The notes below the pieces were generated by a model. The model worked only from the letters and a program-made list of their open reading frames with translations, ran no database searches and was not told where the DNA came from. Shown piece by piece: positions 26,179 to 35,525 of a DNA stretch of 64,000 nucleotides; position 1 is the first letter of the stretch, and every line of letters begins with the position of its first letter. The position numbers and the translations under genes were made by a program. Source of the stretch: JAITWN01 sp050486285. Lineage in GTDB: Bacteria > Pseudomonadota > Gammaproteobacteria > SZUA-140. The stretch covers positions 1 through 64,000 of the forward strand of contig JBJHCZ010000009.1 in assembly GCA_050486285.1 (NCBI GenBank), written 5' to 3'.

Positions 26179-27045
26179 ATGTTGCAGAGCATGACGGCGT
26201 TCGCGCGCCGCGAAACGAAGACCCCGCGCGGGATCCTGAGCTGGGAGCTGCGCACACTCAATCATCGCTATCTCGATGTCGGCCTGCGTCTGCCCGAAGA
26301 GTTCAGGCCGCTCGAGATGCAGGTGCGCGAGCGCATTGCCGCGCGCGTGCGCCGCGGCAAGCTCGAGGCCTCGCTGCGTTTCCAGTCAGACGCCGCCGCG
26401 CCGCCCGAGTTCACGCTGAACGAGGCGCTGGTCGATCGTTTGCTGGAGACCCTTGCCCGCGTCGAGAGCCGGATGGAGAATCCGGCGCGGCCGGCGTCGA
26501 TCGAGCTGCTGAAGTGGCCGAATGTGCTGCAGACAGTCGAGGCCGACCCCGAGGACTTGCATGCCGAGGCGCTCGGACTGCTCGAACGCGCCCTCGATGA
26601 TCTCGCCACCACGCGCGACCGCGAGGGCGCAACGATCCGCGAGACGATACTGCAGCGCTGCGCGGAGGTCGGCGAGCAGGCGGCGCTGGTACAGCAACGC
26701 ATGCCGGATATCCTTGCGCATCATCGGGCGAAACTGAAGGCGCGGCTCGACGAACTCGCGGCCGGGTTTGACGCGGGCAGGCTCGAGCAGGAGCTGCTCT
26801 ACATGACGCAGAAGGTCGATGTCCAGGAGGAACTCGATCGCCTGAAGACGCATCTCGACGAAGTCGCGCGGGTGCTCGATGCCGGCGGACCGGTCGGGCG
26901 CCGGCTCGATTTCCTGATGCAGGAACTCAATCGCGAGGCCAACACCCTCGGTTCGAAGTCGATCGACGCCTCGACCACGCGTGCCTCGGTCGATATCAAG
27001 GTCGCGATCGAGCAGATGCGCGAACAGGTCCAGAACATAGAATGA
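26179..27045 (+). CDS. yicC: YicC/YloC family endoribonuclease
   Basis: 288 residues from the ATG at 26179, preceded by GAGGGGAA. The start MLQSMTAFARRE, the SWELRTLNHRYLDVGLRLPEEFR segment, and the C-terminal ending DASTTRASVDIKVAIEQMREQVQNIE define the family. YicC proteins are hexameric endoribonucleases linked to RNA turnover and stationary-phase fitness. The gene sits immediately before gmk as in most Proteobacteria; the gap is only 10 bases. Confidence 0.95.
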   Translation: MLQSMTAFARRETKTPRGILSWELRTLNHRYLDVGLRLPEEFRPLEMQVRERIAARVRRGKLEASLRFQSDAAAPPEFTLNEALVDRLLETLARVESRMENPARPASIELLKWPNVLQTVEADPEDLHAEALGLLERALDDLATTRDREGATIRETILQRCAEVGEQAALVQQRMPDILAHHRAKLKARLDELAAGFDAGRLEQELLYMTQKVDVQEELDRLKTHLDEVARVLDAGGPVGRRLDFLMQELNREANTLGSKSIDASTTRASVDIKVAIEQMREQVQNIE

Positions 27046-27055
27046 GTACGCGCGC

Positions 27056-27724
27056 ATGAGCGGAGGCGGACGGCACAAGGCGGGCGGCGTGAGCCCCGGC
27101 ACGCTGTACATCGTTTCGGCGCCGTCCGGCGCCGGCAAGACCAGTCTGATACGGGCGCTGGCCGACACCGATCCGGACATCGTCGTGTCCATCTCGTATA
27201 CGACGCGGGCGCCGCGCCTCGGCGAGGAAGACGGTATCGACTATCACTTCATCGACGTCGACCGTTTTCGCGCGATGATCAATGCCGGCGAGTTCCTCGA
27301 GCACGCGCGGGTGTTCGATCATTATTACGGTACCTCGCACAAGGCGGTCGCGGCGCAGATCGCGGCGGGTCTCGATGTGATCCTCGAGATCGACTGGCAG
27401 GGCGCCCGCCAGGTGCGCGCGGTGGTCCCGGACGCGCGCGGCATCTTCATCCTGCCGCCGTCGCGGGCCGCGCTGCGCCAGCGTCTGCAGGGACGCAAGC
27501 AGGACGACGAGGCCGTCATCGAGCGCCGGATGCGCGACGCGGAGAGCGAGCTATCCCATTATCCGGAATATGATTTCATCGTCATCAACAACGACTTCGG
27601 CCAGGCGCTCGAGGACCTGCGCGCGATCCTGCACGCGCAGCGCCTCGGCCTGGCGGCGCAGACCGTGCGGCATCGCGAGCTGCTCCATGCCCTGCTCCGG
27701 GATCCCGCCGGCGACGGGGTGTAA
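27056..27724 (+). CDS. gmk: guanylate kinase
   Basis: A 222-residue kinase converting GMP to GDP. The P-loop SAPSGAGKTSL (about 22-32), the GMP-binding SISYTTRAPRLGEEDGIDYHF, EHARVFDHYYGT and LEIDWQGARQVR motifs are intact. An N-terminal glycine-rich extension of about 14 residues precedes the core. It lies between yicC and rpoZ and feeds nucleotide pools relevant to the stringent response genes next to it. Confidence 0.97.
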   Translation: MSGGGRHKAGGVSPGTLYIVSAPSGAGKTSLIRALADTDPDIVVSISYTTRAPRLGEEDGIDYHFIDVDRFRAMINAGEFLEHARVFDHYYGTSHKAVAAQIAAGLDVILEIDWQGARQVRAVVPDARGIFILPPSRAALRQRLQGRKQDDEAVIERRMRDAESELSHYPEYDFIVINNDFGQALEDLRAILHAQRLGLAAQTVRHRELLHALLRDPAGDGV

Positions 27725-27770
27725 TGCCCTGAAATTACGGTATAATGGCACCATCCACAGAGAGAGACCC

Positions 27771-28088
27771 ATGGCACGCATAACCGTCGAAGATTGCCTC
27801 GAGCATATCCCCAACCGCTTCAACCTGGTGCTGGTCGCGAGCAAGCGCGCGCGCCAGCTCAGCCATGGCAAGGAATCGACCCTGCCGTGGGACAACGACA
27901 AGCCGACCGTGCTGGCGCTGCGTGAAATCGCCTCCGGCGCCGTCGACGGCTCCATCCTCAGCGAGGTGACCCCGGAAGAGCGCGCCGAGGAGGCCCTCGA
28001 TGAACAGGAGCTGCGCGAGCGCCTGCGCCAGGAACTGCAACAGGAGGCTGAACTGCAGCAGAACCTGATCGAGCCGGAGCAGGACTGA
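27771..28088 (+). CDS. rpoZ: RNA polymerase omega subunit
   Basis: 105 residues, a little longer than the common 80-91. It starts MARITVEDCLEHIPNRFNLV and contains VLVASKRARQL and PTVLALREIASG, the omega core that binds RNAP beta-prime. The C-terminal third is an acidic and glutamine-rich helical tail (EEALDEQELRERLRQELQQ) not needed for the fold. A TATAAT at 27741-27746 lies 24 bases before the start but lacks a good -35, so an internal promoter is uncertain. spoT follows at once, the standard pairing, since omega forms part of the ppGpp binding site on RNAP. Confidence 0.96.
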   Translation: MARITVEDCLEHIPNRFNLVLVASKRARQLSHGKESTLPWDNDKPTVLALREIASGAVDGSILSEVTPEERAEEALDEQELRERLRQELQQEAELQQNLIEPEQD

Positions 28089-28117
28089 CCCGCGCGGTGT
28101 GACCGGGACAGGCGCCG

Positions 28118-30367
28118 ATGGCCGCGGAACAAGCTCCCCGCATCGATCATCCCGCGCCGACCGGGCACCCGAGCCCTGACCGACTGCTGGAGGACCTTTG
28201 CGCGGCGCTCGGGGCCTACCTCGATCCGCGCCAGCTCGCCGAAGTCCGCCGCGCCCACCAGTTCGGCGCCCGCGCCCACGCCGGCCAGCACCGGCTCTCG
28301 GGCGAGCCCTATATTAATCACCCGACCGCCGTCGCGAGGATACTCGCGGACATGCGCCTGAACGCGGAGTGCATCATCGCCGCGCTGCTGCATGACGTCA
28401 TCGAGGACACCCCCACCGCCAGGGAGCAGATCTCCGAGCAGTTCGGCGAGGAGATCGCCTACCTCGTCGACGGCGTCAGCAAGCTGACCCAGATCGAGTT
28501 CGAGACCCGCCGCGAGGCCCAGGCCGAAAACTTCCGCAAGATGCTGCTGGCGATGGTGCAGGACATCCGCGTCATCATCATCAAGCTCGCCGACCGCCTG
28601 CACAACATGCGCACGCTCGGCGCCTGCTCGCCGGAGACGCGGCGGCGCATCGCGCGCGAGACGCTGGAGATCTACGCGCCGATCGCGAATCGCCTCGGCA
28701 TGAATGCGATGCGCACCGAGCTGCAGGAGCTCGGTTTCGCGGAATACCATCCGCTGCGCTATCGCGTGCTCGCCGAATCGGTCAGGAAGGCGCGCGGCAA
28801 CCGCCGCGAGATCGTCAGCAAGATCGAGGCGGCGCTGCAGGAGCGCTTACAGCAGGAGGGCCTGACCTGCCGCGTCGTCGGCCGCGAGAAGCATATCTAC
28901 AGCATCTACCAGAAGATGCGCATGAAGCGCCTGAGCTTCTCCGAGGTGTTCGACGTCTACGCCTTCCGCATCATCGTCGACAGCGTCGATGCCTGTTATC
29001 GCACCCTCGGCATGGTCCACAACCTGTACAAGCCGGTGCCCGGCAAGTTCAAGGACTACATCGCGATCCCGAAGGCGAACGGCTACCAGTCGTTGCACAC
29101 CGTGCTGTTCGGGCCGTTCGGCGTGCACATCGAGGTGCAGATCCGCTCCGAGGACATGGAGAAGGTCGCCGAGGCCGGCGTCGCTGCGCACTGGCTGTAC
29201 AAGCTCGGCGATGCGGTCGCCGCCAGCAGCGGCACCCAGAAGCGCGTGCGCGACTGGATGAGCGGGCTGCTCGAGATCCAGAAGAACGCCGGCAATTCGC
29301 TCGAATTTCTCGAAAACGTCAGGATCGACCTGTTCCCGGACGAGGTCTACGTCTTCACGCCGCGCGGCCGCATCATGGAGCTGCCGCGTGGCGCGACGCC
29401 GGTCGACTTTGCCTATGCAGTGCATACCGACATCGGCAATACCTGCGTCGCGGTCAAGATCGACCGCCGCCTGGCGCCGCTGTCGACGACGCTGCAGAGC
29501 GGTCAGACCGTCGAGGTCATCACCTCGCCGGGCGCCCGGCCCAATCCGGTATGGCTGAATTTCGTCGTCACCGGCAAGGCGCGGGCAACGATCCGCAACT
29601 TCCTCAAGAATCTCAAGCGCGACGAATCGATCGAACTCGGCCGCCGCCTGCTCGACCAGGCCCTGGTCAACGCCTGCGCGAAGTCGGTACAGGACCTCGA
29701 TGCGAATGACGTCGAGATCCTGCTCAAGGAATTCAAGTGCCGCAACATCGAACAGCTCTACGACGAGATCGGGCTCGGCAATCGACTCGCGCCGCTGGTC
29801 GTCAAGCGCCTGATCGAAGCCCGCGCCGACGAGGGCGAACCGGTGTCGCGGACGCGCGGCATCAAGCAGGTCTTCTCGCGCTACATGCCGACCTGGCTCG
29901 GCGGCTCGAAGGACGCCGGCGCGCGGCCGCTCGCGATCACCGGCACCGAGGGCATGGTCGTGACCTTCGCGAAGTGCTGCAACCCGATCCCGGGCGATCC
30001 GATCCAGGGCTTTGTCTCATCCGGCCGCGGTGTCGTGATCCATGCCGAGTCGTGCAAGAACGTCAAGGAGTTCCGTAACCAGCCGGAGAAATGGATCGAC
30101 GTCCAGTGGGAGGCCGACATCGAGGGCGAATTCCCGGTCGAGATCCGCGTCGATGCCCGCAACCGCCGCGGCGTTCTGGCGACCGTCGCCGCGACGATTT
30201 CCGACATGGACGTGAACATCAACAATGTCTCGATCGACGAGCACGACGGCAAATACAGTACAATCATCTTCAATATCGCGGTGCAGAATCGCGTGCACCT
30301 GGCGCGGGTGATGCGCCGCATACGCACGATAGAGCACGTGGTCAAGATCTATCGCAAGCGCGCCTGA
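28118..30367 (+). CDS. spoT: bifunctional (p)ppGpp synthetase/hydrolase SpoT
   Basis: A 749-residue long RSH protein. The HD hydrolase domain (about 40-190) has HAGQHRLSGEPYINHP and the HDVIEDT motif; the synthetase domain (about 235-350) has EVFDVYAFRIIV, KDYIAIPKANGYQSLHT and VEIQIR-like VQIRSEDM. Then come a TGS domain (VFTPRGRIMELPRGATPVDFAY), a conserved-cysteine or helical region (FAKCCNPIPGD), and a C-terminal ACT domain (RNRRGVLATVAATISDMDVN). The intact HDxxED argues for active hydrolysis, so this is SpoT/Rel rather than RelA. It is followed by ridA and recG as usual. Confidence 0.97.
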   Translation: MAAEQAPRIDHPAPTGHPSPDRLLEDLCAALGAYLDPRQLAEVRRAHQFGARAHAGQHRLSGEPYINHPTAVARILADMRLNAECIIAALLHDVIEDTPTAREQISEQFGEEIAYLVDGVSKLTQIEFETRREAQAENFRKMLLAMVQDIRVIIIKLADRLHNMRTLGACSPETRRRIARETLEIYAPIANRLGMNAMRTELQELGFAEYHPLRYRVLAESVRKARGNRREIVSKIEAALQERLQQEGLTCRVVGREKHIYSIYQKMRMKRLSFSEVFDVYAFRIIVDSVDACYRTLGMVHNLYKPVPGKFKDYIAIPKANGYQSLHTVLFGPFGVHIEVQIRSEDMEKVAEAGVAAHWLYKLGDAVAASSGTQKRVRDWMSGLLEIQKNAGNSLEFLENVRIDLFPDEVYVFTPRGRIMELPRGATPVDFAYAVHTDIGNTCVAVKIDRRLAPLSTTLQSGQTVEVITSPGARPNPVWLNFVVTGKARATIRNFLKNLKRDESIELGRRLLDQALVNACAKSVQDLDANDVEILLKEFKCRNIEQLYDEIGLGNRLAPLVVKRLIEARADEGEPVSRTRGIKQVFSRYMPTWLGGSKDAGARPLAITGTEGMVVTFAKCCNPIPGDPIQGFVSSGRGVVIHAESCKNVKEFRNQPEKWIDVQWEADIEGEFPVEIRVDARNRRGVLATVAATISDMDVNINNVSIDEHDGKYSTIIFNIAVQNRVHLARVMRRIRTIEHVVKIYRKRA

Positions 30368-30397
30368 GGCGCGCTTCGTTCCGACAGCGGGGGAACC

Positions 30398-30790
30398 TTG
30401 GACAGGCAGATCATACACAGCGATCGGGCGCCGGCCGCGATCGGCACGTATTCGCAGGCGGTCAGGATCGGTGACACCGTGTGGCTGTCGGGCCAGATCC
30501 CGCTCGACCCGGCGACGATGCGGCTTGTCGAAGGCGACTTCGCCGCGCAGGCGACCCGCGTCTTCGAGAATCTCGCCGCGGTCGCCGCAGCCGCCGGCGG
30601 CTCGCTCGCCGATATCGTCAAGCTCAACATCTATCTCACCGACCTGGCGGACTTCGCGGTCGTCAACGAGGTCATGGGCCGTTATTTCGATGCCCCCTAT
30701 CCGGCCCGCGCCGCGGTCCAGGTCGCGGCCCTGCCGAAGGGCGCCGTCATCGAGGCCGACGGCGTCATGCATCTGCGGCGAGGGAGCTGA
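30398..30790 (+). CDS. ridA: RidA-family enamine/imine deaminase
   Basis: 130 residues with the RidA hallmarks: APAAIGTYSQAVRIGDTVWLSGQIPLDP, FENLAAVAAAAGGSLADIVKLNIYLTDL, and the C-terminal PARAAVQVAALPKGAVIEADGV with its conserved arginine. RidA hydrolyses reactive 2-aminoacrylate and related imines released by PLP enzymes. The gene lies between spoT and recG, with recG starting immediately after its stop. Confidence 0.96.
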   Translation: MDRQIIHSDRAPAAIGTYSQAVRIGDTVWLSGQIPLDPATMRLVEGDFAAQATRVFENLAAVAAAAGGSLADIVKLNIYLTDLADFAVVNEVMGRYFDAPYPARAAVQVAALPKGAVIEADGVMHLRRGS

Positions 30791-32893
30791 GTGTGCGCCC
30801 GGCCCGCGCTCGCGCCAGCGTCGCCGGTCGACGGGCTCAGGGGGGTCGGTCCCCGGCTCGCTGAGCGTCTTGCGCGGCTCGGGCTGCGCACGCTGCACGA
30901 TCTCCTGCTGCACCTGCCCGCGCGTTACCAGGATCGCACCCGGATCTCGCCGATCGGGTCTCTGCGATCCGGCGACGAAGCGGTCGTCGAGGGCGCCGTC
31001 CAGCTTGCCCAGGTGCGTCGCGGCCGGCGCCGGATGCTGCTGGTCCATCTCAGCGACGGCACCGGCGCGCTGTTGCTGCGTTTCTTTCATTTCACGCCGC
31101 GCCAGCAGGAGGCCTTCGCACGGGGCGTTCGCCTGCGCTGCTACGGCGAGGTCAGGGGCGCCGGCGATGCGCTGGAGATCGCCCATCCCGAGTACAAGGT
31201 CGTCACCGACACCGAGGTCGCCGACGAGACGCCGGCGCTGACGCCGGTGTATCCGTCGACTGCCGGCCTGCACCAGGCGACGCTGCGATCGGTGATCGGG
31301 CAGGCGCTGGACCGCCTCGAGGGCGAGGGCGGCGAGGACTTCGTACCGGAACTGCTGCCGCCGGAGCTGCGGTCGCGTCCGGCGCTGCCCGGCCTGCGGG
31401 AAGCGCTGCTCTTCGTTCATCGGCCGCCGCCCGATGCGCCGGCCGAGGCGCTCGCCGCGGGCACGCACCCGATGCGCAAGCGCCTCGCCTTCGAGGAGCT
31501 GCTCGCGCATCAGCTCGGCATGCGCGCCTTGCATGACGAGGTCGCGCGACACCGCGCGCCGGTGCTGGCCGGTCCCGGCGAACTGACACGACGCTTCATC
31601 GACGGCCTGCCGTTCGCGCTGACCGCAGCGCAGCGCCGCGTCATCGACGACATCGCCGCCGACCTGGGGCGTCCGCATCCGATGCAGCGCCTGGTGCAGG
31701 GCGATGTCGGTTCCGGCAAGACCGTCGTCGCCGCGGCGGCCTTGCTGGTCGCCGTCGAGGCCGGCTGCCAGGCCGCGATCATGGCGCCGACCGAACTGCT
31801 CGCGGAGCAGCACCACCGCAACGTCGAGGGCTGGTTGCGCCCGCTCGGCGTCACGGTCGGCTGGCTGGCCGGCAAGAGCAAGGGCAAGGGGCGACAGGCG
31901 GCGCTCGAGGCGATGAAGTCCGGCGAAACGCAGGTCGCGGTCGGCACCCACGCGCTGTTCCAGGAGGAGGTCGGCTTTGCCGCGCTGGGCCTCGTCATCG
32001 TCGATGAACAGCATCGTTTCGGCGTCCATCAGCGTCTCGCGCTGCGCGAGAAGGGGCGCAGCGGCGGGCGCTATCCGCACCAGCTGATCATGACCGCGAC
32101 GCCGATCCCGCGCACGCTGATGATGACCGCCTATGCCGACCTCGACTGCTCGGTCATCGACGAACTGCCGCCCGGCCGTCAGCCGGTGACGACCGTGGTC
32201 GTGCCCGACAGCCGTCGCGACGAGGTATTGCAACGGGTGCGAGGCGTCTGCGTCGAGGGGCGCCAGGCCTACTGGGTGTGTACCCTGGTCGAGGAATCCG
32301 AAGTCCTGCAATGCCAGGCGGCGACCGAGACCGCCGCCGAACTCGCCGCGGCGCTGCCGGAACTGCGGGTCGGGCTGGTGCACGGCCGCCTGAAGCCGGC
32401 TGAAAAGGAGGCGGTGATGGCCGGGTTCAAGGCCGGGGACATCGACCTGCTGGTCGCGACCACGGTCATCGAGGTCGGCGTCGACGTGCCGAACGCGAGC
32501 CTGATGATCATCGAGAACGCCGAGCGTTTCGGCCTTGCCCAGCTCCATCAGCTGCGCGGCCGCATCGGCCGCGGCAGCGAAAAAAGCGCCTGCGTATTGA
32601 TGTATCATAGCCCGTTGTCCGAGCGCGGCCGGGCCCGCCTGACGGTGCTGCGCGAGACCGCCGACGGCTTCGAGATCGCGCGCCGCGACCTCGAGATGCG
32701 CGGCCCCGGGGAGATCCTCGGCGTGCGCCAGGCAGGCCTGATGCAGTTGCGGGTCGCCGACCTGCAGCGCGACGCTGAGCTGATCGCGGCAGCCGCCGAG
32801 ACGGCCGGCGCATTGCTGGCTCGACGCCCGCAAGCGGCGGCGGCGATCCGCGCGCGCTGGTTCGATGGGCATCCGCAATACGGCGCGATATGA
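30791..32893 (+). CDS. recG: ATP-dependent DNA helicase RecG
   Basis: A 700-residue helicase started by GTG right after the ridA stop. The N-terminal wedge/OB region contains LRTLHDLLLHLPARYQDRT and GTGALLLRFFHF. Helicase motifs: the Walker A QGDVGSGKT, MAPTELLAEQH, Walker B VDEQHRFG, TATPIPRT, GRLKPAEKEAVM, TTVIEVGVDVPNAS and QLRGRIGRG. RecG remodels stalled replication forks and branches. It precedes ubiC by 9 bases. Confidence 0.97.
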   Translation: MCARPALAPASPVDGLRGVGPRLAERLARLGLRTLHDLLLHLPARYQDRTRISPIGSLRSGDEAVVEGAVQLAQVRRGRRRMLLVHLSDGTGALLLRFFHFTPRQQEAFARGVRLRCYGEVRGAGDALEIAHPEYKVVTDTEVADETPALTPVYPSTAGLHQATLRSVIGQALDRLEGEGGEDFVPELLPPELRSRPALPGLREALLFVHRPPPDAPAEALAAGTHPMRKRLAFEELLAHQLGMRALHDEVARHRAPVLAGPGELTRRFIDGLPFALTAAQRRVIDDIAADLGRPHPMQRLVQGDVGSGKTVVAAAALLVAVEAGCQAAIMAPTELLAEQHHRNVEGWLRPLGVTVGWLAGKSKGKGRQAALEAMKSGETQVAVGTHALFQEEVGFAALGLVIVDEQHRFGVHQRLALREKGRSGGRYPHQLIMTATPIPRTLMMTAYADLDCSVIDELPPGRQPVTTVVVPDSRRDEVLQRVRGVCVEGRQAYWVCTLVEESEVLQCQAATETAAELAAALPELRVGLVHGRLKPAEKEAVMAGFKAGDIDLLVATTVIEVGVDVPNASLMIIENAERFGLAQLHQLRGRIGRGSEKSACVLMYHSPLSERGRARLTVLRETADGFEIARRDLEMRGPGEILGVRQAGLMQLRVADLQRDAELIAAAAETAGALLARRPQAAAAIRARWFDGHPQYGAI

Positions 32894-32902
32894 GTCGGAA
32901 TC

Positions 32903-33466
32903 TTGGGAAACAGACTGTTCAGATCGGGGAGAGAGCCGGACTGGCTGCCGGCGCGCGAGGCACCGCATTGCGGTCTCGCGCCGGAGCTCGCGTCGTGGCT
33001 GATCGGCACCGATTCGCTGACCCGGCGACTGCGCGCCCTGTGCGGCCCGGCATTCAATGTGCAGGTCATCGAGCAGCGCAGGCAGAGGCCGCTGCCGAGC
33101 GAGCGCGCCGCACTTCGCCTTGCCGACCATGCCTGGGCGCTGGTACGCCAGGTGCGTCTGCTGCGCGGTTCGGAGCCGCTGGTCTATGCGCGCACGATCA
33201 TGCCCGAAGACACCCTGCGCGGCGCCCGCCGGCGCTTCGCGCACCTCGGCAACCGTCCGCTCGGCGAGAGGCTGTTCGCCGATCGCCGCATCAGGCGCGG
33301 TGACATGGAGTTCGCGCGACTGGAATCCGGACACGCACTGCACGCCCTCGCCGGCGCCGGTCGCGCATCGCTGTGGGGACGCCGTTCGCTGTTCCTGATC
33401 GACGGCCATCCGCTGCTCGTCAACGAGATCTTCCTGCCCGCGATCCTCGGACAGCGCCGCCGATGA
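32903..33466 (+). CDS. ubiC: chorismate lyase UbiC
   Basis: A 187-residue protein started by TTG. It shows the UbiC pattern: LIGTDSLTRRLRAL, REVxL-like VRQVRLLRGSEPLVYARTIMPEDTLRG, LGNRPLGERLF, and the active-site glutamate region LLVNEIFLPAIL. The enzyme converts chorismate to 4-hydroxybenzoate and pyruvate, the first committed step of ubiquinone synthesis. It overlaps ubiA by four bases, so the first two ubiquinone steps are coupled. Confidence 0.94.
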   Translation: MGNRLFRSGREPDWLPAREAPHCGLAPELASWLIGTDSLTRRLRALCGPAFNVQVIEQRRQRPLPSERAALRLADHAWALVRQVRLLRGSEPLVYARTIMPEDTLRGARRRFAHLGNRPLGERLFADRRIRRGDMEFARLESGHALHALAGAGRASLWGRRSLFLIDGHPLLVNEIFLPAILGQRRR

Positions 33467-34335
33467 CCGCCGTCCGCACCGACTGGAGCGACCGCGCCAG
33501 GGTCTATGCGCGGCTGATGCGCATGGACCGTCCGATCGGCACCTTGCTGCTGCTGTGGCCGGCGCTGTGGGCGCTGTGGGTCGCCGCCGAAGGCGTCCCC
33601 GACCTCCATGTCCTTGTCGTCTTCGCGCTCGGCGTGTTCCTGATGCGCTCGGCGGGTTGCGTCATCAACGACTACGCCGACCGCGCGATCGACGGCCACG
33701 TCGCGCGCACGAAGACCCGCCCGTTCGCGCAGGGCGAGGTCACCCCGCGCGAGGCGCTGATCCTGTTCGCCGCGCTGTGCCTGCTCGCCTTCCTGCTGGT
33801 GCTGACGCTGAATACCCTGACGATCCTGCTGTCGTTCGCCGCCGTCGTCCTCGCCGCGTCCTATCCGTTCATGAAGCGCTATACCTATCTGCCGCAGATC
33901 CATCTGGGCATGGCCTTCGCGTGGTCGGTGCCGATGGCCTTCGCCGCCCAGACCGGCGCCGTGCCGCAGGAGGCCTGGCTGCTCTACATCGCCGCGATCC
34001 TGTGGACCACCGCCTATGACACGATGTACGCAATGGTCGACCGCGACGACGACATCCGTATCGGCGTCAAGTCGACCGCGATCCTGTTCGGTGAACAGGA
34101 CCGTCTGATCATCGGCCTGATCCAGGGCCTGGCCCTGGTCGTCCTGCTGATCGCCGGCAGCCGCTTCGACCTCGGCGGCGCCTTCACCCTCGGCCTGCTC
34201 GCCGCCGCCGGCCTCGCCGCCTGGCAGCAATACCTGATCCGCAACCGCGAACCGGCCGCCTGCTTCCGCGCCTTCCTCAACAACAACTGGTTCGGCGCCG
34301 CAATCTTCGCCGGCATCGTACTCCACTACCTATAG
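33463..34335 (+). CDS. ubiA: 4-hydroxybenzoate polyprenyltransferase UbiA
   Basis: 290 residues from the ATG at 33463 overlapping the ubiC stop. About eight or nine membrane helices. The first aspartate-rich motif is NDYADRAIDGHVARTKTRP, and the second is DRDDDIRIGVKSTA, both complete. It prenylates 4-hydroxybenzoate in the inner membrane. A large inverted repeat begins 38 bases after its stop. Confidence 0.97.
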   Translation: MTAVRTDWSDRARVYARLMRMDRPIGTLLLLWPALWALWVAAEGVPDLHVLVVFALGVFLMRSAGCVINDYADRAIDGHVARTKTRPFAQGEVTPREALILFAALCLLAFLLVLTLNTLTILLSFAAVVLAASYPFMKRYTYLPQIHLGMAFAWSVPMAFAAQTGAVPQEAWLLYIAAILWTTAYDTMYAMVDRDDDIRIGVKSTAILFGEQDRLIIGLIQGLALVVLLIAGSRFDLGGAFTLGLLAAAGLAAWQQYLIRNREPAACFRAFLNNNWFGAAIFAGIVLHYL

Positions 34336-34373
34336 AATGGGCGGTTTAATGGCAGCCGTTACCGCTTGGTCGA

Positions 34374-34489
34374 GGTCCGGGGGACGCCCCCTTCCGTTGC
34401 GGGACCCTCGGCCGCAGGGATGCGGCCGTGGAGCGTACATGGACGTATTCACAGCGTGTCCCGCGACGGAAGGGGGCGTCCCCCGGACC
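34374..34489. repeat. long inverted repeat with internal GGGA-loop hairpin (element C)
   Basis: Arms 34374-34405 and 34458-34489 are 32-bp inverted copies with one mismatch. The 52-base loop holds a perfect 7-bp hairpin (GGCCGCA / TGCGGCC) closed by GGGA, then a CATGGACGTATTCAC segment. The CAGGGATG core and the downstream CATGG are shared with the elements at 47.4 kb and 52.4 kb. It lies between ubiA and the antiporter gene, both on the plus strand. No T-run follows, so it is not a standard terminator. Confidence 0.85.
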
Positions 34490-34521
34490 GCCACTGAGAC
34501 AGCAAAGCGCGAGCCGGTACC

Positions 34522-35487
34522 ATGCTGTTAGCGGTTACCGCAGTTGTAGCAGGTTTGGCGCTGCTGGTCTGGAGCGCCGACCGCTTCGTCATCGGCGCCA
34601 GCGCGACCGCGCGCAATCTCGGCGTCTCGCCGATGATCATCGGCCTGACCATCGTCGGCTTCGGCACCTCGGCCCCGGAAATGCTGGTTTCGGCTGTTGC
34701 CTCGTTCGAAGACCGCCCCGGCATCGCGATCGGCAACGCGATCGGATCCAACATCACCAACATCGCGCTCGTGCTCGCCGTGGCCGCGCTGATCTCCCCG
34801 CTGACCGTCGCCTCGACGACGCTCAGGCGCGAAATGCCGGTATTGCTGATGATCATGTTCTTCGCGCTCGCGCTGATGATCGACGGCGACCTCGGTCGCG
34901 GCGACGGCATCGCCCTGATCGCCGGTCTGGGCCTGATGATGTGGTGGCTGGTCAGGCTCGGCATGCAGGATCGCAATGACCCGATCGTCCAGGAATACCT
35001 GCGGGAAATGCCGGCCGAGATGCCGCTCGCGCGCGCGCTGACCTGGGTCGTCGTCGGATTGTTGCTGCTGTTCGTCAGCTCGCGCCTGCTGGTGTGGGGC
35101 GCGGTCGAGATCGCGGTCGCCTTCGGCATCAGCGACCTCGTGATCGGGCTGACCATCGTCGCGATCGGCACCAGCCTCCCTGAACTGGCCGCCGCGATCG
35201 CCGGCGTGCTCAAGAAAGAGCATGACATTGCCATCGGCAATGTAATCGGGTCAAATATGTTCAACCTGCTCGCCGTGCTCGGAATGCCGGCGCTGATCTC
35301 GCCCGGCCCGCTGGATGCGGAGGTCCTGACCCGGGATTACGCATTGATGATCGCCCTCACGGTCGCGTTGATCGTGATGGCCTACGGTTTCCGCGGTCGG
35401 CCCGGCAGGGTGAACCGCATCGAGGGCGGCATCCTGCTCACGGTGTTCGTCATTTACCTGGCCGTGCTGTACCGGGCATCGATGTGA
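34522..35487 (+). CDS. yrbG: calcium/sodium antiporter, CaCA/YrbG family
   Basis: A 321-residue inner-membrane protein with ten predicted helices and two alpha-repeats: GFGTSAPEMLVSAVAS with AIGNAIGSNITN in the first half, and AIGTSLPELAAAIAG with AIGNVIGSNMFN in the second. These are the cation-binding motifs of the CaCA exchangers. It precedes kdsD as yrbG does in enterobacteria. The stop codon overlaps a possible GTG start of the next gene at 35484. Confidence 0.95.
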   Translation: MLLAVTAVVAGLALLVWSADRFVIGASATARNLGVSPMIIGLTIVGFGTSAPEMLVSAVASFEDRPGIAIGNAIGSNITNIALVLAVAALISPLTVASTTLRREMPVLLMIMFFALALMIDGDLGRGDGIALIAGLGLMMWWLVRLGMQDRNDPIVQEYLREMPAEMPLARALTWVVVGLLLLFVSSRLLVWGAVEIAVAFGISDLVIGLTIVAIGTSLPELAAAIAGVLKKEHDIAIGNVIGSNMFNLLAVLGMPALISPGPLDAEVLTRDYALMIALTVALIVMAYGFRGRPGRVNRIEGGILLTVFVIYLAVLYRASM

Positions 35488-35525
35488 AGGCGCCCCGCCG
35501 GCGCGCCGAAATCAAGGGCGAAGAC

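Noticed and set aside
30017..33409. Very long open frame antisense to ridA, recG and ubiC
   Set aside because: High-GC codon bias in the real genes leaves long stop-free antisense frames. Its translation is arginine/aspartate-rich, has no domains, and recG and ubiC are unmistakable on the other strand.
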